Source: Bacteroidales bacterium UBA7258 | GTDB lineage: Bacteria > Bacteroidota > Bacteroidia > Bacteroidales > UBA932 | Assembly: GCA_002472565.1 (NCBI GenBank) | Contig: DKSK01000019.1 | Location: forward strand, 1-50,599 | Length of the DNA stretch: 50,599 nucleotides | Direction: 5' to 3' | Shown: one piece after another, positions 17,028 to 24,612 of the stretch | Position numbering within the stretch: position 1 is the first letter of the stretch | Layout: every line of letters starts with the position of its first letter | Notes under the pieces: model-generated | What the model was told of the DNA's origin: nothing | The model's database searches: none | What the model saw: the letters and a program-made list of their open reading frames with translations, nothing else | Made by a program: the position numbers and the translations under genes

Positions 17028-17438
17028 CAACTCCTCACACCGGAAACTCCATTTCCACTTTCCACGCCCGATCCCAACCACAACCACCAATCCCAAGCCA
17101 CCCTCTCTGTGGCACTTGTCCTGCGCAGGCGTATCCGCTGGAGGTACACCTGCGCACCGACACTGTCTCTCCCAGTGCCTAACGTACGCCCTCTGCACGC
17201 CCAGCTTGGCACATCAGCGTTCCCGATCGCCCCTAAACCGGCTAAATTCAGGGAGAGCAAAGTTTGAGGCTTTTGCAAGATGCTAGTATGCAATGTGTTA
17301 CAAAACTGTGCGAACTTTGCTCCCTCTGAGCGTGTGAGTGGGTGCGAGAGTGTGCCTCTCTGTCGTGGCTGAGAATGAATTAGCGGAGGTAATGGCGGCT
17401 GAAAATTGTGGTGATAGGCTGATTTTTTCGCGGTTTTA
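17028..17438. other. Noncoding, hairpin-rich stretch after the DUF4301 gene
   Basis: No credible gene. It contains an imperfect stem TGCGCAGGCGTA (17122-17133) with TACACCTGCGCA (17145-17156), and a larger imperfect stem pairing 17250-17264 with 17313-17327 (13 of 15 positions) around a 48-base loop. The words CCCGATCGCCCCT (17222) and GTGCGAGAG (17342) recur with small changes in the noncoding stretch at 34726-34893. A 158-codon minus-strand frame here has a composition unlike any neighbour and is not believed. Confidence 0.6.
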
Positions 17439-17468
17439 TTTGCGATTGTCAAAAAATAGCTATCTTTG
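17439..17468 (+). promoter_or_regulatory. Promoter of the ABC / GntR module
   Basis: TTTG (17439-17442) and TATCTTTG (17461-17468) are separated by 18 bases, close to the Bacteroidota optimum. The start codon of the ATPase gene follows 31 bases later. In YtrA-type modules this is where the GntR repressor usually binds, but no clear operator palindrome is seen. Confidence 0.72.
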
Positions 17469-17499
17469 CAGTGTACTAATCTACTAAAACACAGCAAAG

Positions 17500-18339
17500 A
17501 TGATTCAGATAGAAAATCTTGCGTTCAGCTACGGGATAACGCCGGTGCTGAAAAATATCACGACCACTCTTACGGAAGGCCGGATTTTCGGTCTTCTCGG
17601 AGAAAACGGAGTAGGGAAGACAACTCTGCTGACTCTGCTGGTCGGCTTGAAAGAGCCAAAGATTGGAAGAATTACGACCGATGGACATATTCCGTTCAAA
17701 AGGGATCCCGACTTCCTCAGTGACCAGTACTATATTCCCGATACGGTGGCGCCGCTGAATATGTCGGCGACAGACTTCGCGAAATCCACTGGCATTTTCT
17801 GGCCGAATTTTGATCTCTCTAAATTCAGCCAGATTCTGGGAGAATTCGAAGTGAAGGCCAGTCAGAATATGTCCACGATGTCCGCCGGCCAGCTCAAAAA
17901 GACTTATATTGCCTTCGCTTTCGCGTCGGGAGCTAAAAACTTATTCATGGACGAACCTACCAACGGACTGGATATCCCTTCAAAGGCCCAGTTCCGTTCG
18001 GCCATCATGAAATACACCCGAGAGGACGGGATAATTGTCATCTCCACTCATCAGGTCCGTGACCTTGAGAACATCATAGATCCGATAATAATTCTTGACC
18101 GGCAGGATGTGCTCCTGAATGCGAGCGTAGAGGAAATCACCTCGAAGTTGTATTTCGACTACGGACGCGAGCTTCATGATGATTCGCTTTACTCTGAGCA
18201 GCTGCCAGGAGGCTATATCCAGGTACGTCCAAACCAGACTGGGGAGGAGAGCAAGATTAGCGTTGAGGCCCTCTTTAATGCGGCCCATCTACACAAGGAG
18301 ACGATAAAGTCCATGTTTAGTGACAATGAAAACATCTAA
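17500..18339 (+). CDS. ABC transporter ATP-binding protein
   Basis: A 279-residue cytoplasmic ATPase: Walker A GENGVGKTT (34-42), signature MSAGQ (127-131, a variant of LSGGQ), Walker B LFMDEPTNGLD (148-158) and H-loop histidine 184 (STHQ). It belongs to the group of ATPases that pair with ABC-2-like membrane proteins under GntR control. A C-terminal extension after about 205 contains no motif I know. The next gene begins at or just before its stop codon, so translation is probably coupled. Confidence 0.93.
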   Translation: MIQIENLAFSYGITPVLKNITTTLTEGRIFGLLGENGVGKTTLLTLLVGLKEPKIGRITTDGHIPFKRDPDFLSDQYYIPDTVAPLNMSATDFAKSTGIFWPNFDLSKFSQILGEFEVKASQNMSTMSAGQLKKTYIAFAFASGAKNLFMDEPTNGLDIPSKAQFRSAIMKYTREDGIIVISTHQVRDLENIIDPIIILDRQDVLLNASVEEITSKLYFDYGRELHDDSLYSEQLPGGYIQVRPNQTGEESKISVEALFNAAHLHKETIKSMFSDNENI

Positions 18340-19108
18340 AGCCATGATTGACAATAGATTTCTGAAATATTTCAGACTTAGCCTGGGCAGAGTTTCGTCA
18401 AGATACCTCCCCACAATGCTGGTCATCGGCACTATTCCTATATCCATAGGAATCATAGTGGGCCTGATAAACGTAATCTTTACTGGGAAATGGGTCCAGA
18501 TGGAAGAAATTGCCAGGATGAGTATCTTCTTCGCATCGTTAATGATACTCATAATGTCCTTCCCGGCCTATGCCTTTGGTTTCATAACCGCTAAAGACTC
18601 GGGATCGGAATGGGCTCTCGTCCCTGCTTCGAAATTCGAGAAATTCGCTTCCATGAATCTTATCACCCTGGTCGCAGCTCCTCTCGTCTTCGTGCTCCTC
18701 TATTTCGTCTCAGACTTTTTGATGACCTCGACAGGGCTCAGCGCAGGCCGGCCATTGGTAAGTCTGAACGTCAATGACTATGTCACTGAAGTCCACATAA
18801 GTCAATATCTTATCATCTATCTCACCTATGTGGGTAATGTGTTGTTTTTCCTTCTTGGAGCCCTTATCTTCAAAAAATCGAAAGTAGTCTTCACCATACT
18901 CTGTCTCATGGCTCTGAATATCATCACAGGAGTGGTGGCAGGACTCGTCGGGGTGAATATAAATATAGAAGACTTCCTTAAGAATTACGTTGCCACGGCA
19001 CAGCGTTTTACGCTATTTGTCAACGCCATATTCTGGATTTCCACAGTCGTGAGCGTCGGAGTCTTGGAATCCCTGATATGGCTGAGAATCAAAAAAATAA
19101 CCTATTGA
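18326..19108 (+). CDS. Membrane protein, probable ABC-2-like permease of the module
   Basis: A hydrophobic protein of about 260 residues with six predicted helices (for example MLVIGTIPISIGIIVGLINV, IFFASLMILIMSFPAYAFG and VVFTILCLMALNIITGVVAG). It has no strong domain signature, but its position between the ATPase and the GntR regulator marks it as the membrane partner. Possible starts are GTG 18320, ATG 18326 and ATG 18344; I use 18326, which overlaps the ATPase stop, but 18344 is almost as likely. The substrate is unknown; related modules respond to envelope stress or cell-wall antibiotics. Confidence 0.82.
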   Translation: MKTSKAMIDNRFLKYFRLSLGRVSSRYLPTMLVIGTIPISIGIIVGLINVIFTGKWVQMEEIARMSIFFASLMILIMSFPAYAFGFITAKDSGSEWALVPASKFEKFASMNLITLVAAPLVFVLLYFVSDFLMTSTGLSAGRPLVSLNVNDYVTEVHISQYLIIYLTYVGNVLFFLLGALIFKKSKVVFTILCLMALNIITGVVAGLVGVNINIEDFLKNYVATAQRFTLFVNAIFWISTVVSVGVLESLIWLRIKKITY

Positions 19109-19111
19109 TTC

Positions 19112-19474
19112 ATGGAATTCGATGTTAACAAGAAGCCTATCTACCTCCAGATTAGCGAGATGATCTGCGAGAAGATTCTTTCCGGCGAATTGGCTCCGGA
19201 CTCCAGAGTGCTGTCTGTCAGAGATTACGGGGCTGAACTGGAGGTGAATCCTAATACTGTCATGCGTTCATATGAGAAACTTACCTCGGACGGGATCATT
19301 TACAACAAGAGAGGTATAGGCTATTTCATAAGTCCGGATGCAAAAGGGAAGATTCTCGCCAACGAGCGCAAGAATTTCCTTGAGAACGAGCTTCCCTCAG
19401 TCCTCCGCAAGCTTGCGCTTCTGGGAATCAGCATTGAGGAGGTTGTGGATATAAAAAACAAGATGAAAATATGA
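19112..19474 (+). CDS. GntR family transcriptional regulator, YtrA type
   Basis: A 120-residue short GntR protein: a winged helix-turn-helix (about 10-75, with PIYLQISEMICEKILSGEL and LEVNPNTVMRSYEKL) followed by only a short helical tail, as in the YtrA subfamily that lacks a ligand-binding domain. Such proteins repress the ABC-transporter operon in which they lie. It starts three bases after the membrane protein and its stop overlaps the next ATG (ATGA at 19471-19474), so all four genes form one operon. The effector is unknown. Confidence 0.92.
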   Translation: MEFDVNKKPIYLQISEMICEKILSGELAPDSRVLSVRDYGAELEVNPNTVMRSYEKLTSDGIIYNKRGIGYFISPDAKGKILANERKNFLENELPSVLRKLALLGISIEEVVDIKNKMKI

Positions 19475-20319
19475 AAAAGATTTTGGTGCTGGCTGCAGTG
19501 GCCTGTCTTTTTGCGGCGCAATCCTGCGTCATCCGTTTCAACCGGATAAATAACAGTCTTATCTGGCTTGAAGCCAACGGGGACTCAGTCACAAGGACGC
19601 AGACTCTTGACGGAGAATTCACAGGACTCTCCGTATCCGCTCCCCTTCCGGTGGAACTCATAAAGGGCGAAGGGCCGGTGAGGGTAGATATCTCGGCCTC
19701 CTCTAATATTATTGACTATGCCGAGGTGAAGAAAGACGGCGCTACCCTTGTTTTGAAATTTAAGGACGATGCCCCGACCATCAATCTTTCGGACTTTTTC
19801 GTGACGGTAACTATGCCGAAATGTGAAGCTGTCAGCGTTCTGGGCTCTGGAACCGTATTCTCGACCTCGCCTTGGGAAGGCGATACATTCGAGGCTTCTG
19901 TGACGGGTTCTGGCTCAATGAATATGAGCGAACTTTCATTTTCTGACATCTCCTTCACACTCACAGGCTCCGGCGAGATGGTTGGCTTTATGGCCTCACG
20001 CGCCTCATCTGTAGAGGCTTCGTGCTCCGGTTCAGGGAAAATCACCCTCCACGATGTGAACTCAGGAAAAGTCGCCGCCTCCATCTCAGGTTCAGGAATG
20101 ATTGACCTTCAAGGAACGACGGACTTAGCCAGATACAGGATCACAGGTTCCGGAATTATCTATGCCGAAGATCTGAATGCCGTGAATTATTCCAGCAAGG
20201 TTGCCGGATCCGGAAAGGTTTACACTTCCGAAGACGCGGAATCTGAAGACGCGGAATCCGAAGACGCGGAATCTGAAGACGCGGAATCAAGCGGCGAAGA
20301 AGCCGGGGACGAGGTCTAA
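19471..20319 (+). CDS. GIN-domain (DUF2807) lipoprotein
   Basis: A 282-residue exported protein. The N-terminus is a lipoprotein signal with lipobox FAAQSC (cysteine 19). The main part, about 45-250, is a DUF2807/GIN domain: short beta strands punctuated by GSG turns (LGSGTV, TGSGSM, TGSGEM, SGSGKI, SGSGMI, TGSGII, AGSGKV), predicted to form a parallel beta helix. The acidic C-terminus has four ESEDA-type units encoded by a 15-bp DNA repeat. The ATGA overlap ties it to the YtrA-type operon. It is presumably an envelope-surface protein; its function is unknown. Its stop codon overlaps that of the convergent AraC gene. Confidence 0.9.
   Translation: MKKILVLAAVACLFAAQSCVIRFNRINNSLIWLEANGDSVTRTQTLDGEFTGLSVSAPLPVELIKGEGPVRVDISASSNIIDYAEVKKDGATLVLKFKDDAPTINLSDFFVTVTMPKCEAVSVLGSGTVFSTSPWEGDTFEASVTGSGSMNMSELSFSDISFTLTGSGEMVGFMASRASSVEASCSGSGKITLHDVNSGKVAASISGSGMIDLQGTTDLARYRITGSGIIYAEDLNAVNYSSKVAGSGKVYTSEDAESEDAESEDAESEDAESSGEEAGDEV
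20230..20289 (+). repeat. Four copies of a 15-bp coding repeat
   Basis: GAAGACGCGGAATCN is repeated at 20230, 20245, 20260 and 20275, differing only in the last base. It encodes an acidic tail of Glu, Asp, Ala and Ser in the GIN-domain lipoprotein. The period preserves frame, so copy number could vary without breaking the gene. Confidence 0.93.
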
Positions 20320-20894
20320 TTATTACCTGCCGCCTGACCCCCGCTCTCCTGCCAAGTCTTCGGGGTACAGCCGACATAGCTCTTGAACTGCCTGTGGAAG
20401 TTGGAGCGGTCTTTGAAGCCAAGATGCAAGGCTAGCTGCTTGATAGTCATGTCTCCTTCTTCGAGAAGCATTCTTTTGGCCACGATTATTCTCAGCGAGG
20501 TTTTCCATGAACGGAAATCCTTGTTGAGGTAATCTTGGTAATATAGGCGGAGCTGTCTGACAGACACCCCGATTTTTGCGGAGAAATCCTCCAGGGTCAT
20601 GGACTGGTCCGGCAGGGGATTGTCCATTGTCCATTTCTTGACGGCGGCGTCGATCTGGTCTAAATCCGGATGACCGGGATCCTGGCCGTAGTCTTCTTCC
20701 ACCTCTTCCAGGACTCTTCGCTCTCCTCCTGAAGTCTCATATTTGAATTCTTTCATCACCTGGTCCTCTTTCTGTATGACCTTGTTGTCAAAGATGCCTA
20801 TGTCGGCAAGTCCTAGCAAGAAGAATTTCAGCTTTGGCGGCAGAGCCAGGCCCATGATGTATTTCTTCACGATTACCCCCACAGTCTCTTTCAT
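20316..20894 (-). CDS. AraC family transcriptional regulator
   Basis: A protein of about 192 residues with a C-terminal AraC/XylS double helix-turn-helix (MTLEDFSAKIGVSVRQLRLY and MTIKQLALHLGFKDRSNFHR, then FKSYVGCTPKTW). The N-terminal part has no recognisable ligand domain. The frame is open further upstream to 20981, but that start lies inside the terminator of the next gene; ATG 20894 (MKETVGVIVKKY) is chosen, and 20756 is another possibility. It is a single gene after a terminator, convergent with the GIN lipoprotein gene and sharing overlapping stop codons with it. The target is unknown. Confidence 0.86.
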   Translation of the reverse strand: MKETVGVIVKKYIMGLALPPKLKFFLLGLADIGIFDNKVIQKEDQVMKEFKYETSGGERRVLEEVEEDYGQDPGHPDLDQIDAAVKKWTMDNPLPDQSMTLEDFSAKIGVSVRQLRLYYQDYLNKDFRSWKTSLRIIVAKRMLLEEGDMTIKQLALHLGFKDRSNFHRQFKSYVGCTPKTWQESGGQAAGNN

Positions 20895-20948
20895 CGCGCA
20901 ATAGATTAAATTCCAGATATTTACGGCTTGAATTTCAGTTTTTTCAAG

Positions 20949-20975
20949 AAAAAAAAGGCGGCCCGGAGGCCGCCC
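20949..20975 (-). terminator. Rho-independent terminator after the deoxyhypusine-synthase-like gene
   Basis: GGCGGCC (20957-20963) pairs with GGCCGCC (20968-20974) around a CGGA loop; on the minus strand eight T residues follow (20956-20949). It lies 24 bases after the stop of the minus-strand gene. Confidence 0.9.
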
Positions 20976-20998
20976 TTTCAAGTGTCCTGGCAGCCGGC

Positions 20999-21973
20999 TT
21001 ACCAGCCGAGAACGTAGGCGAAGATGAGAGGGGCGACGATCGTCGCATCAGACTCAACGATGAATCTCGGTGTGTCAGGCGACATCTTTCCCCAGGTGAT
21101 TTTCTCGTTCGGAACGGCGCCGGAATAGGAACCGTAGGAAGTCGTAGAATCGGAGATCTGGCAGAAATATGACCAGAGTGGAGTGCCGTGCCAGCCCAGA
21201 TCCTGCTCCATCATAGGAACGACGCAGATAGGGAAGTCTCCGGCAGTGCCGCCTCCGATCTGGAAGAAGCCTACTCCGGCTCCGGCAGAATTGGCCTTGT
21301 ACCAGTCAACGAGGAACATCATCACCTCTACGCCTGTCTTTACGAGGTTGGTAGGGAATTCGCCGCGGATGCAGTGAGCCGTGAAGATGTTGCCGGTGGT
21401 GCAGTCTTCCCATGCTGGGCAGATGATAGGAATGTTCTTCTCGCAGGCTGCGAGAACCCAGCTGTCCTTAGGGTCGATGTCATAGTATTTCTCCAAGGCT
21501 CCGCTGCGGAGGATCTGGTAGATATACTCAAATGGGAAATACCTCTTTCCCTCGTTCTTTGCCTTGGTCCATACGTCTACCAGAGCTCCCTCAAGGCGGC
21601 GGAAGGCCTCCTCTTCAGGGATGCAGGTATCGGTGACGCGGTTGTAGTGATTGTTGAGGAGCTCAACTTCCTGCTCGGCCGTGAGGTTCCTGTAGCCAGG
21701 CACTCTGTAATACTTGGAATGTGCGACAAGGTTCATTATGTCTTCCTCCAGGTTGTTGGCAGAGCAGCAGACGAAGGAGATCTTGTCCTGACGGATCATC
21801 TCGGCGAGGGAGAGTCCGATTTCAGCCGTACTCATGGCGCCGGCCATAGCCAGGAACATCTTTCCACCCTTTGCGAGAAGGTCGTCATAAGCCTTCGCGG
21901 CGTCCACCAGGCAAGCCGAATTGAAATGGCGGTAGTGGTGGAGGATGAATTGAGAAATAGGTCCTTTTTCCAT
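20999..21973 (-). CDS. Deoxyhypusine synthase family protein (bacterial, catalytic lysine missing)
   Basis: A 324-residue protein clearly of the deoxyhypusine synthase (DHS) family: FLAMAGAMSTAEIGLSLAEMI (given in part), the NAD-site region NIPIICPAWEDCTTGN, GGGTAGDFPICVVP (240-253) and PNEKITWGKMSPD near 288-300 followed by VESDATIVAPL. In eukaryotic DHS the residue three after GGG is the lysine that forms the imine intermediate; here that position is glycine 245. Bacteria have no eIF5A, so a polyamine-type reaction such as homospermidine or another aminobutyl transfer, or a different function, is possible. It is divergent from lysA, has its own -7 box and is a single-gene unit. Confidence 0.9.
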   Translation of the reverse strand: MEKGPISQFILHHYRHFNSACLVDAAKAYDDLLAKGGKMFLAMAGAMSTAEIGLSLAEMIRQDKISFVCCSANNLEEDIMNLVAHSKYYRVPGYRNLTAEQEVELLNNHYNRVTDTCIPEEEAFRRLEGALVDVWTKAKNEGKRYFPFEYIYQILRSGALEKYYDIDPKDSWVLAACEKNIPIICPAWEDCTTGNIFTAHCIRGEFPTNLVKTGVEVMMFLVDWYKANSAGAGVGFFQIGGGTAGDFPICVVPMMEQDLGWHGTPLWSYFCQISDSTTSYGSYSGAVPNEKITWGKMSPDTPRFIVESDATIVAPLIFAYVLGW

Positions 21974-22022
21974 TTTATAAGTCAGTTAATTGATACTTGT
22001 CCCACAAATGAGCGGAACAGCG

Positions 22023-22030
22023 CAAATTTA
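22023..22030 (-). promoter_or_regulatory. -7 box of the deoxyhypusine-synthase-like gene
   Basis: On the minus strand TAAATTTG matches the consensus perfectly, about 50 bases before the start codon. No clear -33 element. It is 15 bases from the divergent -7 box of lysA. Confidence 0.65.
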
Positions 22031-22044
22031 CGTTATTTTTTCAT

Positions 22045-22052
22045 TATTTTTG
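22045..22052 (+). promoter_or_regulatory. -7 box of lysA
   Basis: TATTTTTG matches the consensus and lies 24 bases before the chosen lysA ATG, which supports that start over the longer frame beginning at 21990. Confidence 0.65.
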
Positions 22053-22076
22053 CGAACGTTTTGCGATTATTTAGGC

Positions 22077-23249
22077 ATGTTGAGATTACCCTCCCCACAT
22101 TCTTTCGACAAGATTCCGACCCCGTTCTATTATTACGACATGGGCTTACTTGGCGAAACGCTCGATACACTATCTGCAATGGCAGAAAAATACTGCATCA
22201 AAGTCCACTACGCCATGAAAGCGAATTATGAGGGGAAGATAATGAGAAAGATCGCGGAAAGAGGCTTCGGAGCCGACTGCGTTACGGCTAATGAGGCCGA
22301 GTGGGCGGTGAAGAACGGTTTCGTTCCGGGGAAGCTGATGTTCGCGGGCGTGGGCAAGACTGATGATGAAATCCGCCGTTGTCTCCTGCTCGGGATCGGC
22401 GCCTTCAACTGCGAGTCCATCCAGGAGCTCCAGGTCATCGATTCCATCGCCGGAGAGATGGGGCTTAGGGCGAGGGTCGGAATCAGGATGAATCCGAACG
22501 TGGACGCCCACACCCACAGGTACATAACCACAGGGCTGGAGGAGAATAAGTTCGGGATAGAGACCTATGCCATAGACTCGCTTGTCTCCACCCTCAAGAC
22601 CTGCCGGAACGTGGATTTCACGGGCCTTCATTTCCATGTAGGTTCCCAGATTCTGGACAGCATAGAGGAGGTTTTCAGGCTTACTTGCGAGAGAGCAGGG
22701 GAGATTGTAAAAGCCTTTGAAGACAGGGGCCTCGAAGTCGGCTCCATCGACCTTGGAGGCGGACTCGGCGTCCTCTATGCCGACCCGGATTCCGCCCTTG
22801 TCCCGGACTTTGAAAAATGGTTCTCCACCATCGACAAATATCTCCGGAGACGGCCGGAGCAGGTGGTCAGGGTCGAGCCGGGGAGGTCGGTCGTGGCGCA
22901 GTGCGGCAGCCTTATTTCGAGGGTGCTCTACGTCAAGCCTGCCAGGACCAAGACCTTCCTTATACTTGACGCCGGCATGAACGACCTCATCAGGCCGGCC
23001 CTCTATGGAGCTTTCCATCTCATAGAGAACCTGTCGGCAGGTTTCAGGGGAGAGGAGGTCATGCAGGACTATGATGTTGTGGGCCCCGTCTGCGAGTCTG
23101 ACGACGTGTGGGGAAACAATAGAGAGCTTCCGCTCAGCCTGAGGGGAGACCTCATGGCGATAAGGAGCGCTGGAGCTTACGGCTCAACAATGTCTTCGAG
23201 GTACAATCTCCGAGACCTTGCTAAGGCCGTTTTTTCGGATGAAATTTGA
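22077..23249 (+). CDS. lysA: Diaminopimelate decarboxylase
   Basis: A 390-residue fold-III PLP decarboxylase. Lysine 48 in VHYAMKAN is the PLP lysine; HFHVGSQILD, DLGGGLGV, EPGRSVVAQ and the substrate-site blocks GPVCESDDVWG and RSAGAYGSTMSSRYN are all present, the last being typical of diaminopimelate rather than ornithine decarboxylases. It makes L-lysine from meso-diaminopimelate, the last step of lysine synthesis. The start at 22077 is preferred because the upstream extension crosses the promoter. ffh follows 19 bases later and may be cotranscribed. Confidence 0.93.
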   Translation: MLRLPSPHSFDKIPTPFYYYDMGLLGETLDTLSAMAEKYCIKVHYAMKANYEGKIMRKIAERGFGADCVTANEAEWAVKNGFVPGKLMFAGVGKTDDEIRRCLLLGIGAFNCESIQELQVIDSIAGEMGLRARVGIRMNPNVDAHTHRYITTGLEENKFGIETYAIDSLVSTLKTCRNVDFTGLHFHVGSQILDSIEEVFRLTCERAGEIVKAFEDRGLEVGSIDLGGGLGVLYADPDSALVPDFEKWFSTIDKYLRRRPEQVVRVEPGRSVVAQCGSLISRVLYVKPARTKTFLILDAGMNDLIRPALYGAFHLIENLSAGFRGEEVMQDYDVVGPVCESDDVWGNNRELPLSLRGDLMAIRSAGAYGSTMSSRYNLRDLAKAVFSDEI

Positions 23250-23268
23250 TAAAAATTGAGATTTAAAT

Positions 23269-24612
23269 ATGTTTGAAAGCCTTACTGAACGGCTTGAGAG
23301 ATCATTCAAGATTCTCAAGGGAGAGGGAAAGATAACCGAAATCAATGTCGCGGAGACCGTAAAGGATATCCGCCGGGCCTTGCTTGACGCCGACGTGAGC
23401 TTCAAGGTGGCTAAGGAGTTCTGCGACAAGGTGAAAGACAAGGCCATAGGCCAGAATGTACTGACGGCGGTGAAGCCTCAGCAGATGATGGTAAAGATTG
23501 TCCATGACGAGCTGGCCGACTTCATGGGAAGCGGAGCGAGCGACATCAACATCAAGGGCAATCCAGGGATCGTGCTGGTGGCCGGTCTGAACGGTTCGGG
23601 AAAGACGACTTTCTGCGCCAAGCTTGCCAATTACCTAAAGAGCAAGAAGGGGCAGAAGGTTCTGCTTGCCGCCTGCGACACTTTCCGTCCTGCGGCGGTG
23701 GAGCAGCTTAAGGTGCTCGCCTCGCAGATCAATGTGCCTGTCTATGCGGAAGAGGAGGCGAAGGATCCGGTGAAGGTCGCAAGGAACGCCATTGCCAAGG
23801 CGAAGCAGGAAGGCTATTCTGTCCTCATCGTCGATACGGCGGGACGTCTAGCCGTGGATGATGAGCTGATGGACCAGATTTCCGCTCTCCACCAGGCGGT
23901 GAAGCCTACGGAGACCCTCTTCGTGGTCGATGCCATGACTGGTCAGGATGCGGTCGAGACAGCCAGGATCTTCAACGACAGGCTTGATTTCGACGGAGTC
24001 GTTCTGACCAAAATGGACGGTGACACGAGGGGCGGAGCCGCCCTTTCGATCAAAGCCGTGGTAGGCAAGCCGATCAAGTTCGTTTCCACGGGCGAGAAGC
24101 TTGAGGCTCTGGATGTCTTCCATCCAGACAGAACGGCTGACAGAATCCTCGGCATGGGCGATGTCGTGACCCTCGTTGAGAAGGCCCAGGAGCAGTTCGA
24201 TGAGAAGCAGGCCAGGGAGCTGAAGAAGAAGTTCGCCAAGGACCAGTTCACCCTCATGGATTTCTACAACCAGATCCAGCAGATCAAGAAGATGGGCAAC
24301 ATCAAGGATGTCGCTTCCATGCTGCCTGGTGTCGGCTCGGCCTTGAAGGATGTTGATATTGACAATAAGAAGGCCTTTGGCAGCGTCGAGGCCATAATCA
24401 TGTCCATGACGCCGGCGGAGAGGGCGAATGCCTCGATCATCAACGGCAGCCGCCGCAAGAGGATTGCCGACGGCTCAGGCACCTCGGTTGCAGAGGTCAA
24501 CCGCCTGCTGAAGCAATTCGAGACCACTCGCAAGGTTATGCACAATGCGGCCACCGGCAATCTCATGCAGAAGATGCGTGCGATGCAGGGGATGATGAAG
24601 AAGAGGCCTTAG
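23269..24612 (+). CDS. ffh: Signal recognition particle protein Ffh
   Basis: A 447-residue SRP54 GTPase in the standard three parts: N domain (1-about 90), G domain with P-loop GLNGSGKTT (106-114), DTAGR (189-193) and TKMDGD (247-252), and a methionine-rich M domain ending MQKMRAMQGMMKK that binds SRP RNA and signal sequences. With SRP RNA and FtsY it targets nascent membrane proteins to the Sec translocon. The stop TAG overlaps the stop of the convergent nucleotidase gene in the tetranucleotide at 24609-24612. Confidence 0.97.
   Translation: MFESLTERLERSFKILKGEGKITEINVAETVKDIRRALLDADVSFKVAKEFCDKVKDKAIGQNVLTAVKPQQMMVKIVHDELADFMGSGASDINIKGNPGIVLVAGLNGSGKTTFCAKLANYLKSKKGQKVLLAACDTFRPAAVEQLKVLASQINVPVYAEEEAKDPVKVARNAIAKAKQEGYSVLIVDTAGRLAVDDELMDQISALHQAVKPTETLFVVDAMTGQDAVETARIFNDRLDFDGVVLTKMDGDTRGGAALSIKAVVGKPIKFVSTGEKLEALDVFHPDRTADRILGMGDVVTLVEKAQEQFDEKQARELKKKFAKDQFTLMDFYNQIQQIKKMGNIKDVASMLPGVGSALKDVDIDNKKAFGSVEAIIMSMTPAERANASIINGSRRKRIADGSGTSVAEVNRLLKQFETTRKVMHNAATGNLMQKMRAMQGMMKKRP

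Noticed and set aside
17021..17497. A 158-codon minus-strand open frame in the long gap after DUF4301
   Set aside because: It crosses a promoter and several hairpins, and its composition resembles no neighbouring protein.
20895..20981. A 29-codon N-terminal extension of the AraC regulator
   Set aside because: It begins inside the terminator of the deoxyhypusine-synthase-like gene.
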